The notes: generated by a model not told the origin, from the letters alone. A DNA stretch of 9,763 nt from an uncultured Coleofasciculus sp. (GCA_902805485.1 CADCTM010000125.1:6314-16076); one strand, 5' to 3'. Shown: positions 1 to 6,305, counted from the first letter of the stretch. Program-made: numbers and translations.

Positions 1-299
1 GCAAGGCTAAAGCCGATCGCAACTCGTCCTAAACTTGCAGAAATTTGTAACCCTAATCCTTTATCTGTCCCACCATTATCGTAAAAAGGATTAGCAATTA
101 GAATCCAGGTTTCCTGAAAAACTTTAATAGGGCTTGGTAAGTTAGAGGTGGGACTCATGCAGAGGATTTGCCAAATCACCAGAAGCATGAACAGCGCAAT
201 TGCAGGACGGATGATTTTTTGCGAGTTATTCTTAATGAAATCGAGGATTAAAGTCTGTGGAGCTTTCCGTTGAGAACGACTCTCAAGATTGGCTGTCAT
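1..299 (-). CDS. nrtB: Nitrate ABC transporter permease NrtB, 5' part only
   Basis: This is the inner-membrane permease subunit of the NrtABCD nitrate/nitrite importer; it receives substrate from NrtA and is powered by NrtC/NrtD. The ATG is at 299-297 and the frame stays open to the window edge, giving about 99 residues with the C-terminus missing. After a polar N-terminus there is a first membrane segment around residues 33-48 (AIALFMLLVIWQILC). It is followed by the stretch LPSPIKVFQETW, a conserved segment NPFYDNGGTDKG, and QISASLGRVAIGFSLA, which enters the next helix. This arrangement is characteristic of cyanobacterial NrtB. It follows nrtA in the same direction with a 97-bp gap that contains a stem-loop. 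Family assignment is by recognised motifs, and nothing odd is seen in the visible part. Confidence 0.93.
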   Translation of the reverse strand, partial: MTANLESRSQRKAPQTLILDFIKNNSQKIIRPAIALFMLLVIWQILCMSPTSNLPSPIKVFQETWILIANPFYDNGGTDKGLGLQISASLGRVAIGFSL

Positions 300-339
300 G
301 GTATTTCTAAGTTGGTATAGTGCAGGGATGAATACTGTG

Positions 340-386
340 TTGGGATTTTGAACAAGTTTATGACATTTTTAATTCAAAATCCCCAA
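340..386 (-). promoter_or_regulatory. Intercistronic stem-loop between nrtA and nrtB
   Basis: The arms are 340-352 (TTGGGATTTTGAA) and 373-386 (TTCAAAATCCCCAA). They pair over 13 bp with one bulged C and leave a loop of about 20 nt. In the transcript the structure starts about 12 nt after the nrtA stop. It is not followed by a U-run in the direction of transcription, so a classical terminator is unlikely. By analogy with other ABC operons, such a hairpin between a binding-protein gene and a permease gene can protect the upstream mRNA or reduce read-through, so that the binding protein is made in excess. The pairing is seen directly; the role is inferred. Confidence 0.65.
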
Positions 387-398
387 TCTGTAACGAAC

Positions 399-1727
399 CT
401 AGGCTTTCTTAATCTTGAGGCTCTTCAAATACTCGTCTGGCTTTTCCGGGTCAAACTTGACGCCATCAAAGAAAGTTTCAACACCACGAGAATCACTTGT
501 TGGAATCTGTGCATCTGGCACACCCAGAGCTTTTGCGGCATCTTTCCATAAATCTGAACGGTTAACTTTATCAACCAGTTCCTTCGCATTTACGTCAGCC
601 GGAATATAACCCCAACGCTTATTTTCTGTGATAAACCAGATGTCGTGACTCTTGTATGGATAAGAAGCATTATCTGCCCAGAATTTCATCATGACTGGGC
701 TATTGGCTTCAACCCGTCCTGTGCCGTAATCAATTTTGCCTTTTGTGCGCTCAATAATGTCTTTTTCTGGCACCTTCAACCACTGACGGTCTGCAATAAT
801 CTTGACCATCTCATCTTTGTTTTCCGGTTTATCGCACCACTGCTGGGCTTCCATCACTGCAACTAAAATTGCTTTAGCTGCCTTAGGATTTTTGTCAACC
901 CAATCTTTACGCATCGTCAGGGCTTTTTCTGGATGGTCTTTCCAGAGTTCACCGGTAATTAGGGCGGTATAGCCTAGTTGTTGATTAATTAGCTGTGCAT
1001 TCCAGGGTTCGCCCACGCAGAAGGCTTCCATACCCTGTACTTTCATGTTTGCCACCATTTGAGCAGGTGGCACAGGGACGACGGAAATATCTTTATCCGG
1101 GTCGATGCCACCAGCAGCTAACCAGTAGCGCATCCAGAGGTCGTGGGTGCCACCGGGGAAGGTCATCGCCGCTTTGAGTCCTTTACCGGCAGACTTAGCA
1201 AAGGCTTCTTTCAGCCCTTTGCTCTCTGTAGTAAGTTTGAGGTCTTTGTAGGTATTGGAAACCGAAATTGCCTGACCATTAGTATTTAACCGCGCCAGGA
1301 GGTACATTGGTACTGGCTGCTTGGTGATTTTGCCAATGGTCATTAAGTAAGGCATGGGGGACAAAATATGCGCCCCATCAATACCGCCGCCACCGGAACC
1401 GAGTTCTAAGTTGTCGCGGGTAACAGGCCAGGAAGCTTGCTTGACGACTTCCACGTTGTCCATGCCGTATTTTTTGAAATAACCCTTTGCCTGGGCAACA
1501 ATCAACGGTGCGGCATCAGTCAGGGCGATAAATCCGAGCTTGGCATTCTTAACTTCTGGAGGGTCAAGTTTGGCAATAGGTTGGCTATCGGCTGCCGTTG
1601 TACTAGCGGCTGATTTGCTACCACCGGATTTATCGAGGGGACCCGTGCTACAACCGTGTGCTAGTAGAGAGGTTGCTGTCGCCGCACCTGCTGTAATGAT
1701 GAATTGCCGTCTGGAATATTTCGTCAT
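399..1727 (-). CDS. nrtA: Nitrate/nitrite-binding lipoprotein NrtA
   Basis: This is the high-affinity substrate-binding component of the NrtABCD importer, anchored on the periplasmic face of the plasma membrane. It has 442 residues, normal for the family. The N-terminus has a twin-arginine motif (SRRQF, residues 5-9), a hydrophobic stretch and a lipobox LAHGC with Cys26. This predicts Tat export followed by lipidation. A Ser/Thr/Ala/Gly-rich linker (about 27-50) precedes the mature binding domain. Family landmarks include KLGFIALTDAAP (63-74), LGSGGGGIDGAH (109-120), FPGGTHDLWMRYW (190-202) and FCVGEPWN in the second lobe. From memory of the Synechocystis NrtA structure, Trp100 and His195 match the nitrate-contacting Trp and His. 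It lies 92 bp downstream of nirA and before nrtB, so it is the second gene of the nirA operon under NtcA/NtcB control. Confidence 0.96.
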   Translation of the reverse strand: MTKYSRRQFIITAGAATATSLLAHGCSTGPLDKSGGSKSAASTTAADSQPIAKLDPPEVKNAKLGFIALTDAAPLIVAQAKGYFKKYGMDNVEVVKQASWPVTRDNLELGSGGGGIDGAHILSPMPYLMTIGKITKQPVPMYLLARLNTNGQAISVSNTYKDLKLTTESKGLKEAFAKSAGKGLKAAMTFPGGTHDLWMRYWLAAGGIDPDKDISVVPVPPAQMVANMKVQGMEAFCVGEPWNAQLINQQLGYTALITGELWKDHPEKALTMRKDWVDKNPKAAKAILVAVMEAQQWCDKPENKDEMVKIIADRQWLKVPEKDIIERTKGKIDYGTGRVEANSPVMMKFWADNASYPYKSHDIWFITENKRWGYIPADVNAKELVDKVNRSDLWKDAAKALGVPDAQIPTSDSRGVETFFDGVKFDPEKPDEYLKSLKIKKA

Positions 1728-1781
1728 TGTTGATTTGTTTTAATGTTAAATCTGAGGTGTCTGGGTTTCCTAATGTTTTTG

Positions 1782-1810
1782 GCGTTGGGCAGTCGGATTC
1801 ACTTCAACGC
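1782..1810 (-). promoter_or_regulatory. Weak intercistronic hairpin between nirA and nrtA
   Basis: GCGTTG (1782-1787) and CAACGC (1805-1810) form a perfect 6-bp inverted repeat with a 17-nt loop. It lies in the 92-bp spacer just after the nirA stop codon in transcript order. There is no U-tract after it, so it is more likely a processing or stability element than a terminator. A stem this short could occur by chance. Confidence 0.3.
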
Positions 1811-1819
1811 TTACGTTCC

Positions 1820-3373
1820 CTAGAAGGACGCTAAGACTTCTTGCTTTGGCGTTGCACCAAATTGTTCGATGAGTAAATCTCGCAATAGCGGTTCTAGGTC
1901 TTCGCAAGCAATGCCTTTTTGAACACAGTTACCGAGTTGAGCCTCTTTCCCAACTTTGCCGCCCATGTAGAGGTCAACACCTTCAACGGCTTTACCATTT
2001 TTACGAACTTTTGTGCCCATCAGACCAATGTCTGCTACTTGCGGTTGACCACAAGAGTTGGGGCAACCAGTCCAGTGGATACGCACGGGGCGGGGTAGAG
2101 AAAGTGAGGCTTCAAGTGCTTCAATCGTTGCCAGTGCCCGATTTTTAGTTTCAATTAGGGCAAAGTTACAAAATTGGCTGCCTGTGCAAGACACCAAGGC
2201 TCTTTTTAAGGGTTCTGGGTTGACGGAAAACTTCAAGAGTAAAGGTTCTCCGAGAAAAGCATCTAAGCGAGAATCTGGAATATTGGGGATAATCACGTTT
2301 TGTTCCACGGTGAGGCGAATTTCTCCACTGCCGTAAACTTCCGCAATTCTTGCTAAATCAAACATATCCTGAGCGTTGAAGCGTCCAACAGGAATGTGCA
2401 GTCCGACGTAATTCAATCCGGATTGTTTTTGGGCGTAGACGCCGATGTGGTCACGCTTTTCCCAGTCAATTTCGTCTTTTTCGGCTTCGGTTTCTAGCTG
2501 CCGCCCGATCTGCTTTTCAACTTGGGCGCGAAACTGGTCAATGCCCCATTCATCAATTAGCCACATCAACCGCGCTTTCTGCCGATTCGCTCGGAGTCCG
2601 TGGTCGCGGTAGACTTCTAAAACGGCTCGACAAACATTAACGACATCATCAGGGTTTACCCAGGCATTTAAGGGAATTGCCGGTTCGCAGCGTTTGGCGG
2701 AAAAGAAGCCACCGACGACGATGTTAAAACCCAATAGTCCATTTTTGTAGGCTGGTACAAAGGCGAGGTCATTGATTTCTGCGTGAACGCAGTTGTCTCG
2801 TCCACCAGCGATCGCAATGTTGAATTTCCGGGGCAAGTTGCTAAACTCTGGATTGCCAACGCCTTTGTTGGTGAGCATATCCTGAACTTGCTGCACGAGT
2901 TCCCTAGTATCAATTAACTCCGATGCGTCAATTCCGGCGACGGGTGCACCTGTGATATTGCGAACATTGTCCATCCCTGACTGCACCGAGGTTAAGCCCA
3001 CTGGCTCAAATCGGTTGAAAATATCGGGAATATCTTCTAGTCGCACGCCTCGTAACTGTAGGTTTTGCCGCGTGGTGATATCGGCATTTCCGTCTTCACC
3101 GTAGCGCTGCACGACTTCCGCCAATACTCGCATTTGAGCGCTAGTCAGTATGCCGTTAGCTAAACGCATCCGCAGCATGAACTTGCCGGGAGTGACGGGG
3201 CGAAAGAACACTCCCAGCCACTTGAGCCGATGTTCTCTATCGGTTTCGTCAATTGCTTCCCATCCCAGTTGGGCAAACTGTTCTAGTTGTGCCTTGACGG
3301 CGAGACCATCTTTTTCGGCTTTAAATTTTTCAAATTTATTTAAGCTGGCTGCTGGCTTGGTTGCGCTTATCAT
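1820..3373 (-). CDS. nirA: Ferredoxin-nitrite reductase NirA
   Basis: This enzyme reduces nitrite to ammonium with six electrons from reduced ferredoxin, using sirohaem and a [4Fe-4S] cluster, in the cytoplasm. It has 517 residues, normal length for the cyanobacterial enzyme. Two ferredoxin-like half-domains and two sirohaem/iron-sulfur domains alternate. The cluster and sirohaem cysteines are all present: Cys396 and Cys402 in CTGSQFC, and Cys437 and Cys441 in TGCPNSCGQ. The N-terminus (SLNKFEKFKAEKDGLAVKAQ) is typical of cyanobacterial NirA. The start ATG at 3373-3371 is preceded by AGGA at 3383-3380, six bases away, which supports it. It is the first gene of the operon with nrtA and nrtB, about 70 nt behind a canonical NtcA promoter. 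The isofunctional sulfite reductase is excluded mainly by neighbours and the N-terminal sequence. Confidence 0.97.
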   Translation of the reverse strand: MISATKPAASLNKFEKFKAEKDGLAVKAQLEQFAQLGWEAIDETDREHRLKWLGVFFRPVTPGKFMLRMRLANGILTSAQMRVLAEVVQRYGEDGNADITTRQNLQLRGVRLEDIPDIFNRFEPVGLTSVQSGMDNVRNITGAPVAGIDASELIDTRELVQQVQDMLTNKGVGNPEFSNLPRKFNIAIAGGRDNCVHAEINDLAFVPAYKNGLLGFNIVVGGFFSAKRCEPAIPLNAWVNPDDVVNVCRAVLEVYRDHGLRANRQKARLMWLIDEWGIDQFRAQVEKQIGRQLETEAEKDEIDWEKRDHIGVYAQKQSGLNYVGLHIPVGRFNAQDMFDLARIAEVYGSGEIRLTVEQNVIIPNIPDSRLDAFLGEPLLLKFSVNPEPLKRALVSCTGSQFCNFALIETKNRALATIEALEASLSLPRPVRIHWTGCPNSCGQPQVADIGLMGTKVRKNGKAVEGVDLYMGGKVGKEAQLGNCVQKGIACEDLEPLLRDLLIEQFGATPKQEVLASF

Positions 3374-3450
3374 AAGTTTTCCTGTTTATATGGCGCTCAA
3401 ATCCGGGAGAGTCCGTCTGGACCGCTGATTTCGATTGCTCGTTGTTGATA

Positions 3451-3492
3451 AGGTTATGTAAGCTAGATATCAAGATTTGTATTTTAAGTTAC
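3451..3492 (-). promoter_or_regulatory. NtcA-activated promoter of the nirA operon
   Basis: On the minus strand the order is GTA-ACTTAAAA-TAC (3492-3479), then exactly 22 bases (3478-3457), then TAACCT (3456-3451). This fits the class-II NtcA consensus GTAN8TAC-N22-TAN3T without a mismatch. NtcA is the CRP-family global nitrogen regulator that senses 2-oxoglutarate. A transcription start near 3444 would centre the site at -41.5, as expected, and give a leader of about 71 nt. The operon should be switched on when ammonium is absent. Confidence 0.9.
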
Positions 3493-3518
3493 AAAATATT
3501 TCATTATTATGAAGAATA

Positions 3519-3535
3519 TGCATATATTCGATGCA
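3519..3535. promoter_or_regulatory. Candidate NtcB (LysR-type) site upstream of nirA
   Basis: TGCA (3519-3522) and TGCA (3532-3535) are separated by nine bases. The first copy is part of a perfect 10-bp palindrome ATATGCATAT (3516-3525). The centre is about 83 bases upstream of the predicted nirA start, just beyond the NtcA box, where NtcB acts in Synechococcus. From memory the Synechococcus motif is TGCA-N5-TGCA, so the spacing here differs. The position is right, but the sequence match is partial. Confidence 0.4.
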
Positions 3536-3565
3536 AAAAGCAAATACAAAAAAGTAAACCTCCGC

Positions 3566-3577
3566 CTAAAGGTTGAT
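3566..3577 (+). repeat. 12-bp direct repeat, copy 1
   Basis: CTAAAGGTTGAT occurs here and again at 3881-3892 in the same orientation, 315 bases apart. Both copies are followed within a few bases by CAG. An exact 12-mer repeat within about 500 bp is unlikely by chance. The copies bracket the coding-like minus-strand stretch, so they could be scars of a small insertion or duplicated regulatory sites. Confidence 0.55.
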
Positions 3578-3683
3578 GTAGTCAGAGCTTAGGCAGTAGA
3601 ACCTTCATGGAATAAAGCGATTCTGGTCGCCAAGTTAACGAAACAACTTAAAAAAGTATTGATTTATTAATTTATGTAAAACA

Positions 3684-3833
3684 TTACGAACTTCTGGTCA
3701 TATCGTGCTGATAAGGCTCAGAATTAAAGCCGCACTTGCTCTTGAACAAACTGAGGACACCGCCCCGTTTGCCCAAGTAGATAACAAGAGCAACAGCAAC
3801 TGATACACCAAGGTAGACATTACGCAAACCCAA
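3684..3833 (-). CDS. Possible small membrane peptide or gene remnant
   Basis: Read from a TTG at 3833-3831 this frame gives 49 residues. There is a short N-terminus, one membrane helix (about residues 8-20, LGVSVAVALVIYL), a positively charged stop-transfer GKRGG, then a polar tail ending YQHDMTRSS. The pattern and codon use look like a real small membrane protein, but I do not recognise the family. No good ribosome-binding site precedes the TTG. Just upstream, the neighbouring frame (3880-3820) also looks coding, with IWDLFSVFKPDVYGW, and would join this one by a single frameshift. It could therefore be the C-terminal remnant of a longer gene with a lost start. It reads towards nirA and ends about 150 bases before the TGCA dyad. 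Confidence is low. Confidence 0.3.
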   Translation of the reverse strand: MGLRNVYLGVSVAVALVIYLGKRGGVLSLFKSKCGFNSEPYQHDMTRSS

Positions 3834-3880
3834 CCGTAGACATCAGGCTTGAATACTGAAAACAAGTCCCAGATATCTAT

Positions 3881-3892
3881 CTAAAGGTTGAT
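3881..3892 (+). repeat. 12-bp direct repeat, copy 2
   Basis: This is the second copy of CTAAAGGTTGAT (first copy at 3566-3577). Its AAGG (3884-3887) lies ten bases before the ATG of the small ORF at 3898, so this copy may also act as that ORF's ribosome-binding site. Confidence 0.55.
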
Positions 3893-3897
3893 TCAGA

Positions 3898-4128
3898 ATG
3901 CAGCCAACGAACCTCCTAAGAATAATTGCTCCTCAACGCACACAAAAGCCAACGTCAGCTCTAGTTTCTGAAAAATTCGCGATCGTCACCTGCGGTTTGC
4001 TAATTGCTGTAGTTGCCATTCCTTCGCTTGTTGTCATTCAAGCTCTAGCCGCTATATTTTCGGGCATAACCACGGTATTTGAACTGCTCAATGGCAATGG
4101 CTTATTCAACGAGGTAGAGGATCTTTAA
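3898..4128 (+). CDS. Small hydrophobic protein of unknown function
   Basis: This ORF has 76 codons and starts with ATG. I do not recognise a family. The first 27 residues are polar with several Arg/Lys/Gln. A long hydrophobic region follows, from about 28 to 63 (FAIVTCGLLIAVVAIPSLVV, then IQALAAIFSGITTVFELL), enough for one long or two short membrane helices broken at Pro42. The tail is short and acidic (NEVEDL). A weak AAGG lies ten bases upstream. Codon use and the HIP1-like GCGATCG core resemble the host genes. It is convergent with the thioredoxin gene (53-bp gap) and divergent from nirA. No functional link to nitrate can be read from the sequence. The hydrophobic profile makes a chance ORF less likely but does not exclude it. 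Confidence 0.5.
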   Translation: MQPTNLLRIIAPQRTQKPTSALVSEKFAIVTCGLLIAVVAIPSLVVIQALAAIFSGITTVFELLNGNGLFNEVEDL

Positions 4129-4181
4129 GCGATTACACACAGCCGCAGCACTAGGCTAACGCTCCTGACGATCGCAAAATC

Positions 4182-4655
4182 CTAAGATATGGGATGCAGC
4201 AACTTCTCGAACCAACTGCTAAGAATAGGTTGAGGCACAGCGCCAACTAAAGTCTTGATCACTGTGCGATCGCTTTTGATAAAGAAAAACTGTGGCACTC
4301 CCCTCACTTGGTATTGTTGAAGCTGTTGCTGCCATTGAGGCTGATCAACATTGAGCATGACAAAGTTGACTTGCGAACCATACTGCTCGTGAAATTGGCT
4401 GATGGTTGGCGCTAATGCCTGACAACTCGTACACCAATCAGCATAAAACTCGATCAAAGTTGGTCTACCATTGCTCAGAGCGCGATCAAGAGGAACCGAC
4501 TGCGCGGACATTTCTCTCAAAGCAGCTAACCCAGATAGTGAAGACGGACTAGCGGCAGCGCGATCAAGACGGATGAAGAAAAAACAAGCGCCACAAAACA
4601 GGATAAATAATGCGACGAAAAGATAAAAACGAAGTTTTGGCTGGGTGCTGTCCAT
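4182..4655 (-). CDS. txlA: Membrane-anchored thioredoxin, TxlA/HCF164-like
   Basis: This is a thiol-disulfide oxidoreductase of 157 residues. One N-terminal membrane helix (about 10-29) is followed by a polar linker and a single thioredoxin fold. The active site is WCTSC (Cys75 and Cys78) within EFYADWCTSCQALAPT. The conserved cis-proline is Pro121 in RGVPQFFF, and the fold ends with an amphipathic helix. In cyanobacteria this class (TxlA; plant HCF164) passes reducing power across the thylakoid or plasma membrane, for example to cytochrome c and b6f maturation. The catalytic domain should face the lumen or periplasm. The start ATG (4655-4653) has no clear Shine-Dalgarno sequence, but the helix directly after it supports the choice. 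A possible -10 TATGAT lies at 4685-4680. It is divergent from nirB and convergent with the small ORF. The gene symbol is by similarity only; the protein is slightly shorter than typical TxlA. Confidence 0.8.
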   Translation of the reverse strand: MDSTQPKLRFYLFVALFILFCGACFFFIRLDRAAASPSSLSGLAALREMSAQSVPLDRALSNGRPTLIEFYADWCTSCQALAPTISQFHEQYGSQVNFVMLNVDQPQWQQQLQQYQVRGVPQFFFIKSDRTVIKTLVGAVPQPILSSWFEKLLHPIS

Positions 4656-4852
4656 GAGATGAATGCAATCTATTCTTCAATCATAAGCAAGACCTTTTTG
4701 GGTAACTGACGAGACGCCTGGAAAAAGGAGCAAGAATTCTGGGTAAAATTGCGACAAAAAAGCTTGATTTATCGCAACTGCTGTGTGTGAAATAGAAGAA
4801 AGCAGAACCTTGGTTGACGAAACTAGTTTCGTCAGCCTAAGCATTGCATCTC
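4656..4852. repeat. Inverted leader motif shared by txlA and nirB
   Basis: Directly before the thioredoxin ATG the minus strand reads GCATTCATCTC (4666-4656). Before the nirB ATG the plus strand reads GCATTGCATCTC (4841-4852). The two differ by one extra base and lie in the same sense relative to their genes. They may be matched regulator half-sites or translation-related leader elements. Chance is possible at this length. Confidence 0.3.
4809..4841. promoter_or_regulatory. Long perfect palindrome upstream of nirB
   Basis: TGACGAAACT and AGTTTCGTCA abut to give a perfect 20-bp palindrome at 4815-4834. With one T-G wobble and one bulged T, pairing extends out to 4809 and 4841 (about 15-16 pairs). 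It ends 34 bases before the nirB ATG at 4876 and lies about 155 bases from the thioredoxin start. There is no T-run on either side, so a terminator is unlikely. It may be an operator for a dimeric regulator or, if transcribed, a stable hairpin in the nirB leader. It does not match NtcA (GTAN8TAC). Confidence 0.6.
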
Positions 4853-4875
4853 GCCACAACTTTGAATTATTGATA

Positions 4876-6207
4876 ATGTCAAATGTTTTAGAACAAGCTA
4901 CGGCGGCAGCACAGCAAGGAGATTGGTCGTTGCTTAATCAATGCTTGCAACAGCTACCTCTTGGTGATCCTGATCGGGAAAGCCGCTTCGGGAAAAATGC
5001 TACAGACGGGTCTGGGAGGTCAGTGTCATTAAGCGATCGCGATTTAGATCAAGTATTAAAACTGGCGCTAGATGTCCTCAATGCTGGTGATTTTCAAGAG
5101 CGTTGGGATGTGGCAAAAGTGATTCCTAAGCTGGGAGAGCGTGCGATCGCACCTTTAATCGAAATTCTCCAAGACGACGCTGCCGATTTAGAATTACGTT
5201 GGTTTGCGATTCGCATCCTTAGCGGATTTAACCATCCAAGCGTCATCGCTACATTAGTAGATTTCCTCAAAACCGTTGAGGATGAAGATTTAGCAGCAAT
5301 GGCATCTTCCACACTTTCGAGTTTGGGTGATGGGGCAATTGAGGCTTTGAGTAGTTTATTATCGGAACCAGAGTCACGTTTGTTGGCGACTAAATCCCTG
5401 GCACAAATTCGCCGTCCAAGAGTGATTACGCCGTTGTTGGGTGTGGTTAGTGATTCAGAAGTGGCAGTGCGGGTGACGGCGCTTGAAGCACTCAGTAGCT
5501 TCCAAGATCCAAGGATTATACCTGTTCTCCTTGAGGGTTTAAATGACCTGGCGGCAGCCGTGAGGAAGGAAGCGGTCATTGGTTTAGGGTTGCGAGCCGA
5601 TCTTGAGGGAGAATTAGATTTGCTGGCGCAGCTAAAACCGCGACTATATGACTTCAACCAGGACGTTTGCCAGCAAGCGGCGATCGCTTTAGGACGTTTA
5701 GGTACGGATGAGGCAGCGCTGGTTTTGTTTAACGTACTGATGTCACCTGTAACACCTGTGCTCTTGCAGATTGACCTGATTCGTGCCTTGAGCTGGGTGG
5801 GAACGGCGAAGACGTTAGACTATTTGCAGGAAGCTCTAACGATTACTTCGGTGGAATGTGTCCTAGAAATTGTCAGAGTTTTAGGACGTGTGGAAAAGCC
5901 AGAACTCAAAGCGATCGCGGCTCAAATTTTACTAAACTTTCTTAACTCCCAACACCCGCACGCATCGAGAGAGGCGGTAAAACAAGCGATTGCCCTGTCA
6001 TGGGGAGAGTTGAAAGAGGTTAGTGCCGTTGAGGCTTTGGTTGGGCTATTGGCAGATCCGGCGATGAGTGTGAGACTTCATGCGATCGCGGCGCTAAAAA
6101 ACTTTCCCACAGCTCACCAGCAATTAGAACAACTGGCAGATGAGGCGCAACTCGCACCCGCATTAAAAGAAGGAGTAGCGATCGCACTTTCCGAGTGGCA
6201 GGTTTGA
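4876..6207 (+). CDS. nirB: HEAT-repeat protein NirB (CpcE-like), nitrate-locus regulator
   Basis: This protein has 443 residues. An N-terminal region (about 1-60) is followed by an alpha-helical solenoid of about eight to ten HEAT/PBS-lyase-like repeats through to the C-terminus. Repeat signatures include RWDVAKVIPKLGERAIAPLI, SEVAVRVTALEALSSFQDP and SVRLHAIAALKNF. It resembles the phycobilin lyase subunit CpcE. From memory, the Anabaena 7120 homologue all0605 (nirB) lies between nirA and ntcB. Its mutant over-expresses the nirA operon but has low nitrite reductase activity and excretes nitrite. That suggests a role in making active NirA and restraining the operon, and the same neighbourhood here supports orthology. 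A GTG at 4783 would add 31 residues, but ATG 4876 (MSNVLEQATAAAQQGDW) looks native and the extension would run through the palindrome. Six HIP1 sites lie inside. It is unrelated to enterobacterial NADH-nitrite reductase NirB. Confidence 0.82.
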   Translation: MSNVLEQATAAAQQGDWSLLNQCLQQLPLGDPDRESRFGKNATDGSGRSVSLSDRDLDQVLKLALDVLNAGDFQERWDVAKVIPKLGERAIAPLIEILQDDAADLELRWFAIRILSGFNHPSVIATLVDFLKTVEDEDLAAMASSTLSSLGDGAIEALSSLLSEPESRLLATKSLAQIRRPRVITPLLGVVSDSEVAVRVTALEALSSFQDPRIIPVLLEGLNDLAAAVRKEAVIGLGLRADLEGELDLLAQLKPRLYDFNQDVCQQAAIALGRLGTDEAALVLFNVLMSPVTPVLLQIDLIRALSWVGTAKTLDYLQEALTITSVECVLEIVRVLGRVEKPELKAIAAQILLNFLNSQHPHASREAVKQAIALSWGELKEVSAVEALVGLLADPAMSVRLHAIAALKNFPTAHQQLEQLADEAQLAPALKEGVAIALSEWQV

Positions 6208-6305
6208 TGATTTTTTCGGGAGGAAATCCCAGAACTATAATCAAAAAATAAAGAATAACAAACAACCACTGTATCAATCTCTACTAAACTCCCTTAGCAA
6301 ATCCG

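Larger units (their letters stand above)
3374..3897. other. nirA upstream region, 524 bp with no firm gene
   Basis: This long interval lies between nirA and the small ORF at 3898. The part next to nirA holds an untranslated leader of about 71 nt, the NtcA-dependent promoter (3451-3492) and a TGCA dyad (3519-3535). Farther out are a 12-bp direct repeat (3566-3577 and 3881-3892), overlapping inverted repeats (GCCTAA 3564-3569 with TTAGGC 3589-3594; AAGGTT 3569-3574 with AACCTT 3600-3605), and a minus-strand stretch that looks coding (3684-3880). The leader also contains a tiny GTCC/GGAC hairpin (3411-3422). I see no tRNA or riboswitch. The length is unusual because in several cyanobacteria nirA and nirB are close divergent neighbours. 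Confidence 0.6.

Noticed and set aside
2058..2336. Plus-strand ORF inside nirA, and similar antisense ORFs in nrtA, nirB and ntcB
   Set aside because: They are mirror readings of strongly conserved genes and show no protein-like motifs.
3676..3687. GTA...TAC pair in GTAAAACATTAC as an NtcA site
   Set aside because: The spacing is six bases, and no TAN3T box lies at the right distance that I can see.
3898..4128. Identification of the small ORF as the nitrite-reductase regulator NirP1
   Set aside because: The ORF is dominated by a membrane-like hydrophobic region, while NirP1 as I recall it is a soluble small protein; position alone is not enough.
4783..4875. GTG-initiated 31-residue N-terminal extension of nirB
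   Set aside because: The extension translates the 20-bp palindrome and looks non-native; ATG 4876 begins the recognisable domain.
6220..6233. Terminator after nirB (GGGA/TCCC hairpin)
   Set aside because: There are only four pairs and no T-run downstream on the plus strand; the run of T precedes it.
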